Shown here in pieces: positions 25,387 through 32,803 of a stretch of DNA of 64,000 bases; the stretch's first letter is position 1, and every line of letters begins with the position of its first letter. Position numbers and translations under genes: made by a program. Location: the NCBI GenBank assembly GCA_050011815.1, contig JBEKIJ010000012.1, forward strand, positions 1 to 64,000, given 5' to 3'. The DNA comes from Chersky-840 sp050011815. GTDB taxonomy: Bacteria; Actinomycetota; Acidimicrobiia; Acidimicrobiales; UBA8190. The notes beneath the pieces are model-generated. The model worked only from the letters and a program-made list of their open reading frames with translations, was not told where the DNA came from and did not search any database.

Positions 25387-25665
25387 GTGAGCACGAGTCC
25401 GAGCACCGGCCCGAGCGCGAACCGGTACCGGTGTGGGTCGTGCGGCAACATCACCCGCTTCGACGTCGTCACCGACCGCCGGGCCAAGGCTTTCTACCAT
25501 TACAGCGTGGGTGGAGAGCTCTCGGTGGAGGACGTGGAGGTGGTGTCGGAGTCCGTGGTCGAGGTGAGCTGCCGGTGGTGCGGGCACGGTCGGTCCATCG
25601 AGATCCTCGACGACGAAGAGGCTCCGGCTCCGGCCCCGGCGGATGCGGGCGGTCCGCCCGCCTGA
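25387..25665 (+). CDS. Small zinc-ribbon-like protein
   Basis: A protein of 92 residues with two CxxC pairs: YRCGSCGNITRFDV near residue 15 and SCRWCGHGRSIEI near residue 60. Together they can hold one zinc. Between them is a predicted strand-rich acidic region (GELSVEDVEVVSESVVEV). The tail is Ala/Pro-rich. I recognise no named family. GTG 25387 is preferred to GTG 25378 because TAGCGT at 25374-25379 would be the -10 box of a leaderless transcript. It is followed by another small CxxC protein and is divergent from the exonuclease gene. Confidence 0.7.
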   Translation: MSTSPSTGPSANRYRCGSCGNITRFDVVTDRRAKAFYHYSVGGELSVEDVEVVSESVVEVSCRWCGHGRSIEILDDEEAPAPAPADAGGPPA

Positions 25666-25716
25666 AGGGGTTACCCGGTCCCGGTGTCACACCCGGGCGC
25701 GACGCTGTCACTCGTG

Positions 25717-25935
25717 ATGACCGATGGGACCATCAGCATCAGCTGCGACGACTGCGAGCTCCGGGGCACCGCGGCCTGTGAGGACTGCCTGGTGAGCTTC
25801 GTGCTCGGGCGCGAGCCCGACGACGCCGTGGTCGTGGACGTGGAAGAAGCTCGGGCCATGCGGATGCTGTCGCGTGCGGGTCTCGTGCCCCGGCTGCGGC
25901 ACTCGGGTGTCGAGGGGGACTGGGCCACGGGCTGA
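25717..25935 (+). CDS. Small CxxC protein, conserved hypothetical
   Basis: A protein of 72 residues. The N-terminal half has ISCDDCELRGTAACEDCLVSF, giving two CxxC pairs nine residues apart, a compact zinc- or cluster-binding site. The C-terminal half ends with ARAMRMLSRAGLVPRLRHSG, a helix with a basic end. I recognise no named function. ATG 25717 is used; the frame is open from 25684. The spacing from the preceding small cysteine protein (51 bases) suggests they may be expressed together. Confidence 0.65.
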   Translation: MTDGTISISCDDCELRGTAACEDCLVSFVLGREPDDAVVVDVEEARAMRMLSRAGLVPRLRHSGVEGDWATG

Positions 25936-26025
25936 GAGCCCGCTCGGGATGTCCCCGCCTGAGGGCTCTCGGCCCTCGGCGTGCCAGCATGGGCCGGTGC
26001 GGACGCCGGCTACGGGACGGGGGGG

Positions 26026-27168
26026 ATGACCCATCTTCTCGTCACCAACGACTTCCCCCCCAAGGTGGGGGGCATCCAGGCCTATCTGTGGGAGCTGTGG
26101 CGGCGGATGGACCCGTCGAGCTTCGCCGTCCTGACGGCGTCGTCGCACCCCGGGGCGGCGGCCTTCGACGCCGAGCAGAAGGGCCTCGGGTTCCGGATCG
26201 AGCGGGTCCCGAGCCGGGTGCTGCTTCCCACCCCGGCGGTGGTGCGCCGCATCCGGGACACCGCCCAGGACGTCGGGGCCTCGCTGGTGGTCCTCGACCC
26301 CGCCCTGCCCCTGGGCCTGGTGGGGCCGTCGCTCGGGTCCCTGCCCTACGGGGTGGTCCTGCACGGCGCCGAGGTCACGGTGCCGGGCCGGCTGCCGGGG
26401 TCTCGCCAGGCGCTGGCCAAGGTGCTGGCGGGGTCGGTGCTGGCGGTGTGTGCCGGGGGCTACCCCGCCGCTGAAGCCCGGCGGGTGGCCGGCGACCACA
26501 TGCCCCCGGTGGTCGAGGTCCCTCCCGGCGTGGACGTCGAGCGGTTGCGGCCGCTGACCGCGGCGGGTCGGCGCAAGGCGCGGGCCGCGCTGGGCCTGTC
26601 GCCCGAGGGGCCGGTGGTGGTCAGTGTGAGCCGGCTCGTCCCCCGCAAGGGGATGGACGTGTTGATCGAGGCCGCCGCCGCCCTGGTGCCGTCGTTTCCC
26701 GATCTCACCGTGGTCATCGGCGGCGCGGGGCGCGACCGGACCCGGCTCGAGGCGCGGGTGCGGGCCAGCGGCGCCCCCGTGCGGATGGTGGGGGCGGTCC
26801 CCGACGACGAGCTGGCCCGGTTCTACGGGGTGGCGGACGTGTTCGTGATGGCGTGCCGGGACCGGTGGTTCGGTCTCGAGCAGGAGGGGTTCGGCATCGT
26901 CTTCCTGGAGGCCGCGGCGTGCGGGGTGCCACAGGTGGCGGGGCGCAGCGGGGGTGCGGACGAGGCCGTCGTCGACGGCAAGACCGGCCTCGTGGTCGAC
27001 GACCCCGGCGACTCCGGGCGGGTGGCCGGGGCCCTGCGCCGGCTGCTCACCGACGACGAGCTCCGGCGCCGGATGGGCCGGGCCGCCCGACGGCGGGTGC
27101 AGAGGGGCTTCGCGTGGGACTTTCTCGCACATAGGCTGGCCGGCGCCTTGCAGGACGTGGAAGGCTGA
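26026..27168 (+). CDS. pimB: Glycosyltransferase family 4, PimB-like mannosyltransferase
   Basis: A 380-residue GT-B glycosyltransferase. The start HLLVTNDFPPKVGGIQAYLWEL matches the opening of PimB', which adds the second mannose to phosphatidylinositol mannoside in actinobacteria. The donor site has VVSVSRLVPRKGMDVLIEA and the E-x7-E motif in EGFGIVFLEAAACGVPQVA, with GGADEAVVDGKTGLVV after it. It acts at the inner face of the membrane with GDP-mannose as the likely donor. No signal or membrane segment is present. ATG 26026 fixes the conserved start. PimB is the closest named family, but the exact acceptor is inference. Confidence 0.8.
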   Translation: MTHLLVTNDFPPKVGGIQAYLWELWRRMDPSSFAVLTASSHPGAAAFDAEQKGLGFRIERVPSRVLLPTPAVVRRIRDTAQDVGASLVVLDPALPLGLVGPSLGSLPYGVVLHGAEVTVPGRLPGSRQALAKVLAGSVLAVCAGGYPAAEARRVAGDHMPPVVEVPPGVDVERLRPLTAAGRRKARAALGLSPEGPVVVSVSRLVPRKGMDVLIEAAAALVPSFPDLTVVIGGAGRDRTRLEARVRASGAPVRMVGAVPDDELARFYGVADVFVMACRDRWFGLEQEGFGIVFLEAAACGVPQVAGRSGGADEAVVDGKTGLVVDDPGDSGRVAGALRRLLTDDELRRRMGRAARRRVQRGFAWDFLAHRLAGALQDVEG

Positions 27169-27251
27169 ACGCCGCCCACCCCGCCCGAGGCCTGGTGGCG
27201 GCGCCGTGGTCGGTGCCCCGCCGGAGCGTGACGACGAACAAAGGAGTGTCT

Positions 27252-27701
27252 GTGGCGGAACTGGCCACCGAGCGAATGGTCGTCACCGCCACGCCGGAGC
27301 AGTGCTTCGCCGTGGTGAGCGACATCGAGCGGTACCCGGAGTGGGCGGCCGACATCAAGCAGGTGGTGATCGAGCGGCGCGACGAGGAGGGCCGACCGGG
27401 CGAGGCGACCTTCCGGGCAGGAGCCTTCGGCCGGTCCACCAGCTACACCCTCGCCTACGACTTCTCCAAGGCTCCCCGGATCCTGGCCTGGAAGCAGACC
27501 TCGGGCGACCTCACCTCCAAGCTCGACGGGAGCTACCGGTTCGACGCCGAGGGGGACGGGACCACCGAGGTCACCTACACCCTCGAGGTCGAGCTGCGGG
27601 TGCCGCTCCCGGGGTTCATCAAGCGGCGGGCGCAGAGCCGGATCATGCATACCGCCCTCGAGGAGTTGAAGGCACGCGTCGAGTCCTCGCTCACGACGTG
27701 A
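27252..27701 (+). CDS. SRPBCC (START-like) lipid-binding fold protein
   Basis: A 149-residue polyketide-cyclase/START-like protein: ATPEQCFAVVSDIERYPEWAADIKQVVI at the start, then antiparallel strands and a long C-terminal helix (IMHTALEELKARVESSL). The fold forms a hydrophobic cavity for lipids or aromatic compounds. The ligand is unknown. GTG 27252 is chosen because AAAGGAG lies 7 bases upstream; the frame extends to 27195 without support. It follows the PimB-like gene and precedes the ROK kinase on the same strand. Confidence 0.82.
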   Translation: MAELATERMVVTATPEQCFAVVSDIERYPEWAADIKQVVIERRDEEGRPGEATFRAGAFGRSTSYTLAYDFSKAPRILAWKQTSGDLTSKLDGSYRFDAEGDGTTEVTYTLEVELRVPLPGFIKRRAQSRIMHTALEELKARVESSLTT

Positions 27702-27747
27702 GCGCGCCGTCGTCGCTGCCGGCTCCGCCGATGCAGAGGAGGTCGGC

Positions 27748-28782
27748 GTGGCGAGGGAGGTGACGATCGGGATCGACATGGGGGGCACCAAGGTGCTCGG
27801 CCTGGCCGTCGACGACGAAGGGGTCGTGGTCGGCGAGGTGCGGATGGCGAGCCCGGGTCGCCGCGTGGCCGTCGACGGCACCGGGGCCGGCGAGGGGGAT
27901 CCCCAGGACGAGGGCCAACGGTCCGATGTGGTGATCGAGGTGCTGGCCACGGCGACCGAGCGGCTGTGCGAGCAGGTCGACGCGGAGGTGGCGTCGGTCG
28001 GGGTGGGGGCGCCGGGCCTCGTCGACAACACCGGGGTGCTGCGGTACGCGCCCAACCTGCCGCGGGGCACCGGGCTCGACATCGCCGGCGGGCTCTCGGC
28101 GCGCCTGGGGGGCATGCGGACGGTGGTGGACAACGACGCCACCTGCGCCACGGTGGCGGAGTGGGCCTTCGGAGCCGCCGCCGGTGTCAGCGACGCCGTC
28201 ATGGTGACGCTCGGCACCGGGATCGGGGGCGGGGTGATCGCCGGGGGGAACGTGGTGCGGGGGGCCTCGGGGTTCGCGGGGGAGATCGGCCACATGGTGG
28301 TCGACCCGACCGGCCCGCCCTGCCCCTGTGGCAAGCGGGGGTGCTGGGAGCGGTTCGCGTCGGGGAGCGGTCTCGGGCGCCTGGCCCGGGAGGCGGCCCA
28401 TGCCGGACGTCTCGACGAGGTGGTGGGCCTCGCCGGGGGGGACGCCGAGTCGGTGCGGGGGGAGCACGTCCTCATGGCGGCCAAGCAGGGTGACGCCGGG
28501 GCCCTGGCCGTGCTCGGAGAGCTGGGGTGGTGGCTGGCGCTCGGTCTCTCCAACCTCGCCCTGGCCTTGGACCCCACCGTCATGGTCTACGGGGGAGGCC
28601 TCGTCGAGACCGTCACGCTCGTGCTCGACAAGGTGCGGATCGCCTTCGACGAACTGCTCGAGGGCCACGCCTATCGACCCGAGGTGAAGATCCTGCCCGC
28701 CCTGTTGGGCGAGCGGGCCGGGGCCATGGGGGCCGCGCTGGTGGCGCGCGCCGGCGACCGCTACCGGGTCGAGGTGACGTGA
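27748..28782 (+). CDS. ROK family sugar kinase (glucokinase type)
   Basis: The 344-residue ROK kinase has the ATP loop IGIDMGGTKVLGLAVD at residues 7-22, VGAPGLVDNTG, the sugar site VVDNDATCATVAEW, VTLGTGIGGGVI, and the ROK zinc motif CPCGKRGCWERFASG preceded by GEIGHM. It phosphorylates glucose or a related sugar. An insertion at residues about 35-55 (VDGTGAGEGDPQDEGQ) separates the first strands and is longer than usual. The start is GTG 27748 with AGAGGAGG 8 bases upstream. Most actinobacterial glucokinases are of this kind. Confidence 0.9.
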   Translation: MAREVTIGIDMGGTKVLGLAVDDEGVVVGEVRMASPGRRVAVDGTGAGEGDPQDEGQRSDVVIEVLATATERLCEQVDAEVASVGVGAPGLVDNTGVLRYAPNLPRGTGLDIAGGLSARLGGMRTVVDNDATCATVAEWAFGAAAGVSDAVMVTLGTGIGGGVIAGGNVVRGASGFAGEIGHMVVDPTGPPCPCGKRGCWERFASGSGLGRLAREAAHAGRLDEVVGLAGGDAESVRGEHVLMAAKQGDAGALAVLGELGWWLALGLSNLALALDPTVMVYGGGLVETVTLVLDKVRIAFDELLEGHAYRPEVKILPALLGERAGAMGAALVARAGDRYRVEVT

Positions 28783-28845
28783 CCGGGGGCCGAGGGTCGT
28801 CCCGGTCGCCGCGGAGCTGACCCTGGCCGCGGGGGGGCGAAGACC

Positions 28846-29535
28846 GTGAAGGTGGGGGTCACCCTTCCCACGTTCCGCCATGACGCGTCCGCCGTCGAGG
28901 CCGCGCTGCGGGCCGAGGAGGTCGGCCTGGACGGGGTGTTCGTTTTCGACCATCTGTGGCCGATGGGCGCGCCCGAGCGACCCGCCCTGTCCGCCTTCCC
29001 CGTGCTCGGTGCGGTGGCCGCCGCGACGCGCCGGGTCTGCTTCGGCCCGCTGGTGGCGCGCATCGGGCTCGTCCCCGACGAGGTCCTCGTGGCCGAGCTG
29101 GTGTCGCTGGAGACGATGGCGCCGGGACGGCTCATCGCCGGGCTCGGGACCGGGGACACCAAGAGCGCGCCCGAGAACCTCGCCTACGGGATCGCCTTCG
29201 ATCCCGCCGACGAGCGGCGGTTGGCCCTGGCCCGGTGTGGCCGGCACCTGGGCCAGGCCGGTGTGCCGGTGTGGGTGGGAGGTGGGTCGGTCTCCACCGT
29301 CGAGGTCGCGCTCGAGATCGGCGCCGCGGTCAACATGTGGGAGGGCCAGCCCGCCGCGGTGGCCGGTCTCCAGGCGCGCTGCGAGGTGACCTGGGCCGGC
29401 CCGGTGGCGGGAGAGGTCCCCCAGATCGCGCAGTGGCTGGAGGAGGTGGCCGGGGCCGGGGCCACCTGGGCCGTGTGCGCGTGGCCCGAGTCGATCGAGG
29501 CCGTGGCCGAGGCGGCCGCCTTCGTGCGCCGGTGA
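28846..29535 (+). CDS. Luciferase-like flavin monooxygenase (LLM class), short form
   Basis: The 229-residue protein begins with KVGVTLPTFRHDASAVEAALRAEEVGLDGVFVFDHLW, the typical TIM-barrel start of F420- or FMN-dependent LLM oxidoreductases. LVAELVSLETMAPGRLIAGLGTG and VPVWVGGGSVSTVEVALEIGAAVNMW supply the cofactor and phosphate contacts. At 229 residues it is about a quarter shorter than most members, losing part of the middle insertion region, though the frame is intact. It may use F420, common in actinobacteria. Substrate unknown. Confidence 0.82.
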   Translation: MKVGVTLPTFRHDASAVEAALRAEEVGLDGVFVFDHLWPMGAPERPALSAFPVLGAVAAATRRVCFGPLVARIGLVPDEVLVAELVSLETMAPGRLIAGLGTGDTKSAPENLAYGIAFDPADERRLALARCGRHLGQAGVPVWVGGGSVSTVEVALEIGAAVNMWEGQPAAVAGLQARCEVTWAGPVAGEVPQIAQWLEEVAGAGATWAVCAWPESIEAVAEAAAFVRR

Positions 29536-29609
29536 GGCCGCCATCGGGGTGACGTCGCCATCGGGGTGACGTCGCCGGAGGGACAAAGGCCGGGGACTAA
29601 CCTCTCGCG

Positions 29610-30812
29610 ATGGAGTTCCGACGGATCAACGGCCTGCCCCCGTACGTTTTCGCGCACATCGAGGCGCTGAAACTGGCGGCCCGTCGAGCCGGTCGCGACG
29701 TCGTCGACCTCGGGTTCGGCAACCCGGACCTGCCCTCGCCCGATGCCGCGGTCGAGAAGCTGGCCGAGGCCGTCCACAATCCGAAGAACCACCGGTACTC
29801 GGCGAGCAAAGGCATCCCCAAGCTCCGCCAGGCGATCGCCGCGCTCTATCTGCGCAAGTTCGGCGTCGAGCTCGACCCCGACACCGAGGTGGTCACCACC
29901 ATCGGGGCCAAAGAGGGCATGTCCCATCTCATGTGGGTGCTGCTCGGCCCCGGCGACAGCGCGCTCGTGCCGTCGCCGTCGTACCCGATCCACATCTACG
30001 CCCCGCTCTTCGCCGGCGCCGATGTCCGCCAGGTGCGGTTGGAACTGGCCACCAACGTCGACGGGCCCCCGGCGTCCGAAGCCTTCTTCGACAATCTCAT
30101 GGAGTCGTGGGAGTCGGCCTGGCCCAAGCCGCGCGTGGTGGTGCTGTCGTTCCCCCACAACCCCACCACGGCGTGTGTCGACCTGGCCTGGATGCAGCGC
30201 ATCGTCGACTTCGCCCGTGAACACGACATCATCCTGGTGCACGACTTCGCCTATGCCGACATCTCCTTCGACGGGTACAAGCCGCCCTCGATCCTCGAGG
30301 TCCCCGGGGCCAAGGACGTGGCCGTCGAGCTGTACTCGCTCACCAAGTCGTTCTCCATGGCGGGGTGGCGGGTGGCGTTCATGGTGGGCAACGCCGAGAT
30401 CGTCGCCGCGCTCACCAAGTTGAAGAGCTACCTCGACTACGGCACCTTCCAGCCCATCCAGATCGCCGCCATCGTGGCCATGAACGAGGTGCCCGACTAC
30501 CCCAAGTGGGTCAACGAGAACTACCTGGCCCGGCGCGACGCGCTGTGCGACGGGCTCAACCGCATCGGGTGGAACCTGACGCCCCCCAAGGGGACCATGT
30601 TCGTGTGGGCCCCCATCCCCGAGCCCTACCGGGAGATGGGCTCGCTCGAGTTCGCCTCGTTCCTCGTGTCAGAGGCCGAGGTGGCCACCTCACCGGGGGT
30701 CGGGTTCGGGCCCGGGGGCGACGGCCACGTGCGGTTCGCGCTCATCGAGAACGAACAGCGCATCGGCCAGGCCATCCGGAACCTGCGCAAGACCCTCACC
30801 AAGTTGCACTGA
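29610..30812 (+). CDS. PLP-dependent aminotransferase class I/II (AlaC-like)
   Basis: The 400-residue fold-type I aminotransferase has DLGFGNPDLPSPDAAVEKL, YSASKGIPKLRQAIA, SFPHNPTTACVDLAWMQ, the aspartate of the PLP ring in LVHDFAYADISFDGY, and the PLP lysine in YSLTKSFSMAGWRVAF. The end has a conserved arginine in HVRFALIENEQRI for the carboxylate. This set is typical of AlaC-type alanine transaminases and LL-diaminopimelate-aminotransferase relatives. TAACCT at 29598-29603 lies 6 bases before the ATG, so it is probably leaderless. The stop codon is part of an inverted repeat shared with the convergent gene. Confidence 0.9.
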   Translation: MEFRRINGLPPYVFAHIEALKLAARRAGRDVVDLGFGNPDLPSPDAAVEKLAEAVHNPKNHRYSASKGIPKLRQAIAALYLRKFGVELDPDTEVVTTIGAKEGMSHLMWVLLGPGDSALVPSPSYPIHIYAPLFAGADVRQVRLELATNVDGPPASEAFFDNLMESWESAWPKPRVVVLSFPHNPTTACVDLAWMQRIVDFAREHDIILVHDFAYADISFDGYKPPSILEVPGAKDVAVELYSLTKSFSMAGWRVAFMVGNAEIVAALTKLKSYLDYGTFQPIQIAAIVAMNEVPDYPKWVNENYLARRDALCDGLNRIGWNLTPPKGTMFVWAPIPEPYREMGSLEFASFLVSEAEVATSPGVGFGPGGDGHVRFALIENEQRIGQAIRNLRKTLTKLH

Positions 30813-30845
30813 GCCGCCGCCACCCGACCGGGTGGGTCCGGCTCA
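30810..30845. terminator. Shared hairpin between convergent genes
   Basis: TGAGCCG at 30810-30816 pairs with CGGCTCA at 30839-30845, and CACCC pairs with GGGTG inside, around a GACC loop. The outer arms are the stop codons of the two convergent genes. There is no T-run, so it may be a bidirectional rho-independent-like or mRNA-end-protecting hairpin. Confidence 0.6.
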
Positions 30846-31217
30846 GCGGCCCAGGGCGGCGACCAGGGCGTCGGGGTCTTCGAGGCTCAGGGTGAGCTGT
30901 CGGAGGTGGATGGGAATGCCCGTAGCCCAGGCGCGCACCGGGGGGTCGACGGTGATGGCCAGGAGCCCGGTGGCGGCGCCGTTCACGAGCCAGCGCCCCC
31001 GCCAGCCGTGCACGCCGATGCCACCGGGAAACCCTTGGCGGGGCTCGACGCCGGTGACGTGGTCCACCGGGATCTCGGCGCGAAACGCCCACCCCATGTG
31101 GACGCGCAGGGTGCCGCTGTCGAGCTCGACCGTCGAGAACCGGGGCCCCATGCCCAGTGACGACAGCAGGGGGCGGAACGCGCCGTAGAGGATCTTGAAC
31201 GAACCGGTGCCGGTCAT
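30843..31217 (-). CDS. Conserved hypothetical protein
   Basis: A 124-residue soluble protein I do not recognise as a named family. It is rich in beta strands: FSTVELDSGTLRVHMGWAFRAEIPVDHVTGVE, then GGIGVHGWRGRWLVNGAATGLLAITVDPPV and a last strand-helix LRQLTLSLEDPDALVAALG. The pattern suggests a PH-like barrel. It starts 15 bases after the TetR stop and is probably co-transcribed with it. It has no signal peptide or cysteines. The function is open. Confidence 0.7.
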   Translation of the reverse strand: MTGTGSFKILYGAFRPLLSSLGMGPRFSTVELDSGTLRVHMGWAFRAEIPVDHVTGVEPRQGFPGGIGVHGWRGRWLVNGAATGLLAITVDPPVRAWATGIPIHLRQLTLSLEDPDALVAALGR

Positions 31218-31232
31218 AGGTGGGTCAGTGTG

Positions 31233-31850
31233 TCACCGATGACCGAGGCGGCGCTGGGCGGCGGCGGGGGAGAGGATGCCCTCGAGGCAGAAGGCCACCG
31301 CGGCGGCGCCGGCCTCGTCGGCGGGCCGGCCCTGCTCCAAGACGAGCACCCTCGCCAGGCGGTCGGTCACGCCCAGGATGGCGTGGGCCAGTACCAGGGG
31401 ATCGTCGCGGCGGATCATGTTGGCGGCGATGCCCGCCTTCACATGGGGCAGGGCATCGGCCACCGCCTGCTCCTCACCCTGGCGGATGAGGGGGGCGAAG
31501 CGCTCTTCGGTCCGGGCGAACTCGAGGAGCACGAAGAGATGGCGGTTGGCGTCGAGCCATTGCACCGAGGCCATGATGCCCGCCTCGATCCGGCGCACGG
31601 GATCGGGCTCGTCCGCGATGGCCTGGCGCTGGGTGCGACGGAGGTCGCGTTGCGCGTCGGTCAGGATCTGCCGGAGCAGCTCCTCTTTGGAGGCGAAGTA
31701 CCAGTAGAAGACGCCCTTGGCCACACCGAGGCCGTCGACGATGTCGGTGACCGAGGTGGGGTGGTATCCCTGGGAGGCGAAGCGCCGGGCGGCGTAGTCG
31801 AGGAGCTCGAGCCGGCGCCGCTGTCCCCGTGCGGTCAACCGGCGTGCCAT
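31233..31850 (-). CDS. TetR family transcriptional regulator
   Basis: A 205-residue regulator with the TetR helix-turn-helix at residues about 12-60: LLDYAARRFASQGYHPTSVTDIVDGLGVAKGVFYWYFASKEEL. The all-helical C-terminal half is the ligand/dimer domain. It is divergent from the PlsC-like acyltransferase and so may regulate it. TAGCGT (31858-31863, minus strand) lies 7 bases before the ATG, so it is probably leaderless. The inducer is unknown. Confidence 0.9.
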   Translation of the reverse strand: MARRLTARGQRRRLELLDYAARRFASQGYHPTSVTDIVDGLGVAKGVFYWYFASKEELLRQILTDAQRDLRRTQRQAIADEPDPVRRIEAGIMASVQWLDANRHLFVLLEFARTEERFAPLIRQGEEQAVADALPHVKAGIAANMIRRDDPLVLAHAILGVTDRLARVLVLEQGRPADEAGAAAVAFCLEGILSPAAAQRRLGHR

Positions 31851-31939
31851 CGGGGAGACGCTACAGGTGGTGTCGGTCGGGGTACGGGGTGCACATGTTG
31901 TGCATTTCGCCGAACCACATGGCGCGCTACCCTTTGGGC
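31851..31939. promoter_or_regulatory. Divergent promoter pair, TetR gene and PlsC-like gene
   Basis: TAGCGT (31858-31863, minus) and TACCCT (31928-31933, plus) are the likely -10 boxes of the two leaderless genes, 7 and 6 bases from their starts. The 64 bases between them are the natural place for a TetR operator. I see GTGCACATGTTGTGCA-like symmetry around 31890-31904, a weak operator candidate. Confidence 0.5.
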
Positions 31940-32713
31940 GTGGCCTACTGGGTGATGAAGGTCCTGCTCAGCCCCGTCTTCTACCTCCTGTGGCGCATCA
32001 AGGTCGAAGGGCGCGAGCACGTTCCCGCCACCGGGCCGGTGATCCTGGCGCCCAACCACGTGACGTTCCTGGACTCCATGTTCCTCCCCCTCGTGTTGCG
32101 CCGGCGCGTCACCTTCGTGGCCAAGGCGGAGTACTTCGACTCGTGGAAGACGGCGTGGTTCTTCCGCGCCGCGGGGCAGATCCCCATGCGGCGCGAGGGC
32201 GGGAGCGCCTCGGAGCGGGCCCTGGCCGCGGCCCGCGACGTCCTCAAAGAAGGCAGGGTGCTCGGGATCTACCCCGAGGGCACGCGGTCGCCCGACGGGC
32301 GGCTGTACCGGGGCCACACCGGGGCGGCCCGGCTGGCGCTCGGGTGCGGGGCCACCATCGTCCCGGTGGGACTGGTGGGAACGTCTCTCGTCCAGCCCCC
32401 GGGTTCCAACCGGCCCCGGTTGTTCAAGAAGGTGACGGTGCGCTTCGGGGCCCCTCTCGACCTGTCGCGCTTCGAGGGCGAGGCGGCCGGCGACCCGCTC
32501 ATGCTGCGGGCCGCCACCGACGAGCTCATGTTCGAGATCCGCAACCTGTCGGGACAGAGCTACGTCGACCGGTACGCCAAACGCCACAACGTCGTGGGGG
32601 GTTCCGACGTGGCGCGCGTCCACGCCTCGACCAACGGCGACGGTTACGGGGACGCCCCCGTGTCGTCCCGCACGCCCCAGCACGCCGGCGCCACGTCGGA
32701 GCCCGCCGCCTGA
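31940..32713 (+). CDS. plsC: 1-acyl-sn-glycerol-3-phosphate acyltransferase (PlsC-like)
   Basis: The 257-residue protein starts with a hydrophobic anchor (WVMKVLLSPVFYLLWRIKV) and has the acyltransferase motifs in order: NHVTFLDSMFL (the usual H-x4-D), FFRAAGQIPMRREGG, YPEGTRSPDGRLYRGHTGAARLAL, and VPVGLVGT. It acylates lysophosphatidic acid to phosphatidic acid at the membrane. The C-terminal 45 residues are low complexity. The start is GTG 31940, 6 bases after TACCCT; the frame is open from 31829 but lacks support. It is divergent from the TetR gene. Substrates other than lysophosphatidate are possible. Confidence 0.88.
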   Translation: MAYWVMKVLLSPVFYLLWRIKVEGREHVPATGPVILAPNHVTFLDSMFLPLVLRRRVTFVAKAEYFDSWKTAWFFRAAGQIPMRREGGSASERALAAARDVLKEGRVLGIYPEGTRSPDGRLYRGHTGAARLALGCGATIVPVGLVGTSLVQPPGSNRPRLFKKVTVRFGAPLDLSRFEGEAAGDPLMLRAATDELMFEIRNLSGQSYVDRYAKRHNVVGGSDVARVHASTNGDGYGDAPVSSRTPQHAGATSEPAA

Positions 32714-32803
32714 ACCCGCCGCCTGAACCCGCCGCCTGGGCTCAGGGTCGCCCGGTCGAGCGGCGTCGGGCCCGGCCACGCGCGCACGTGGTGAGAACGC
32801 CGG

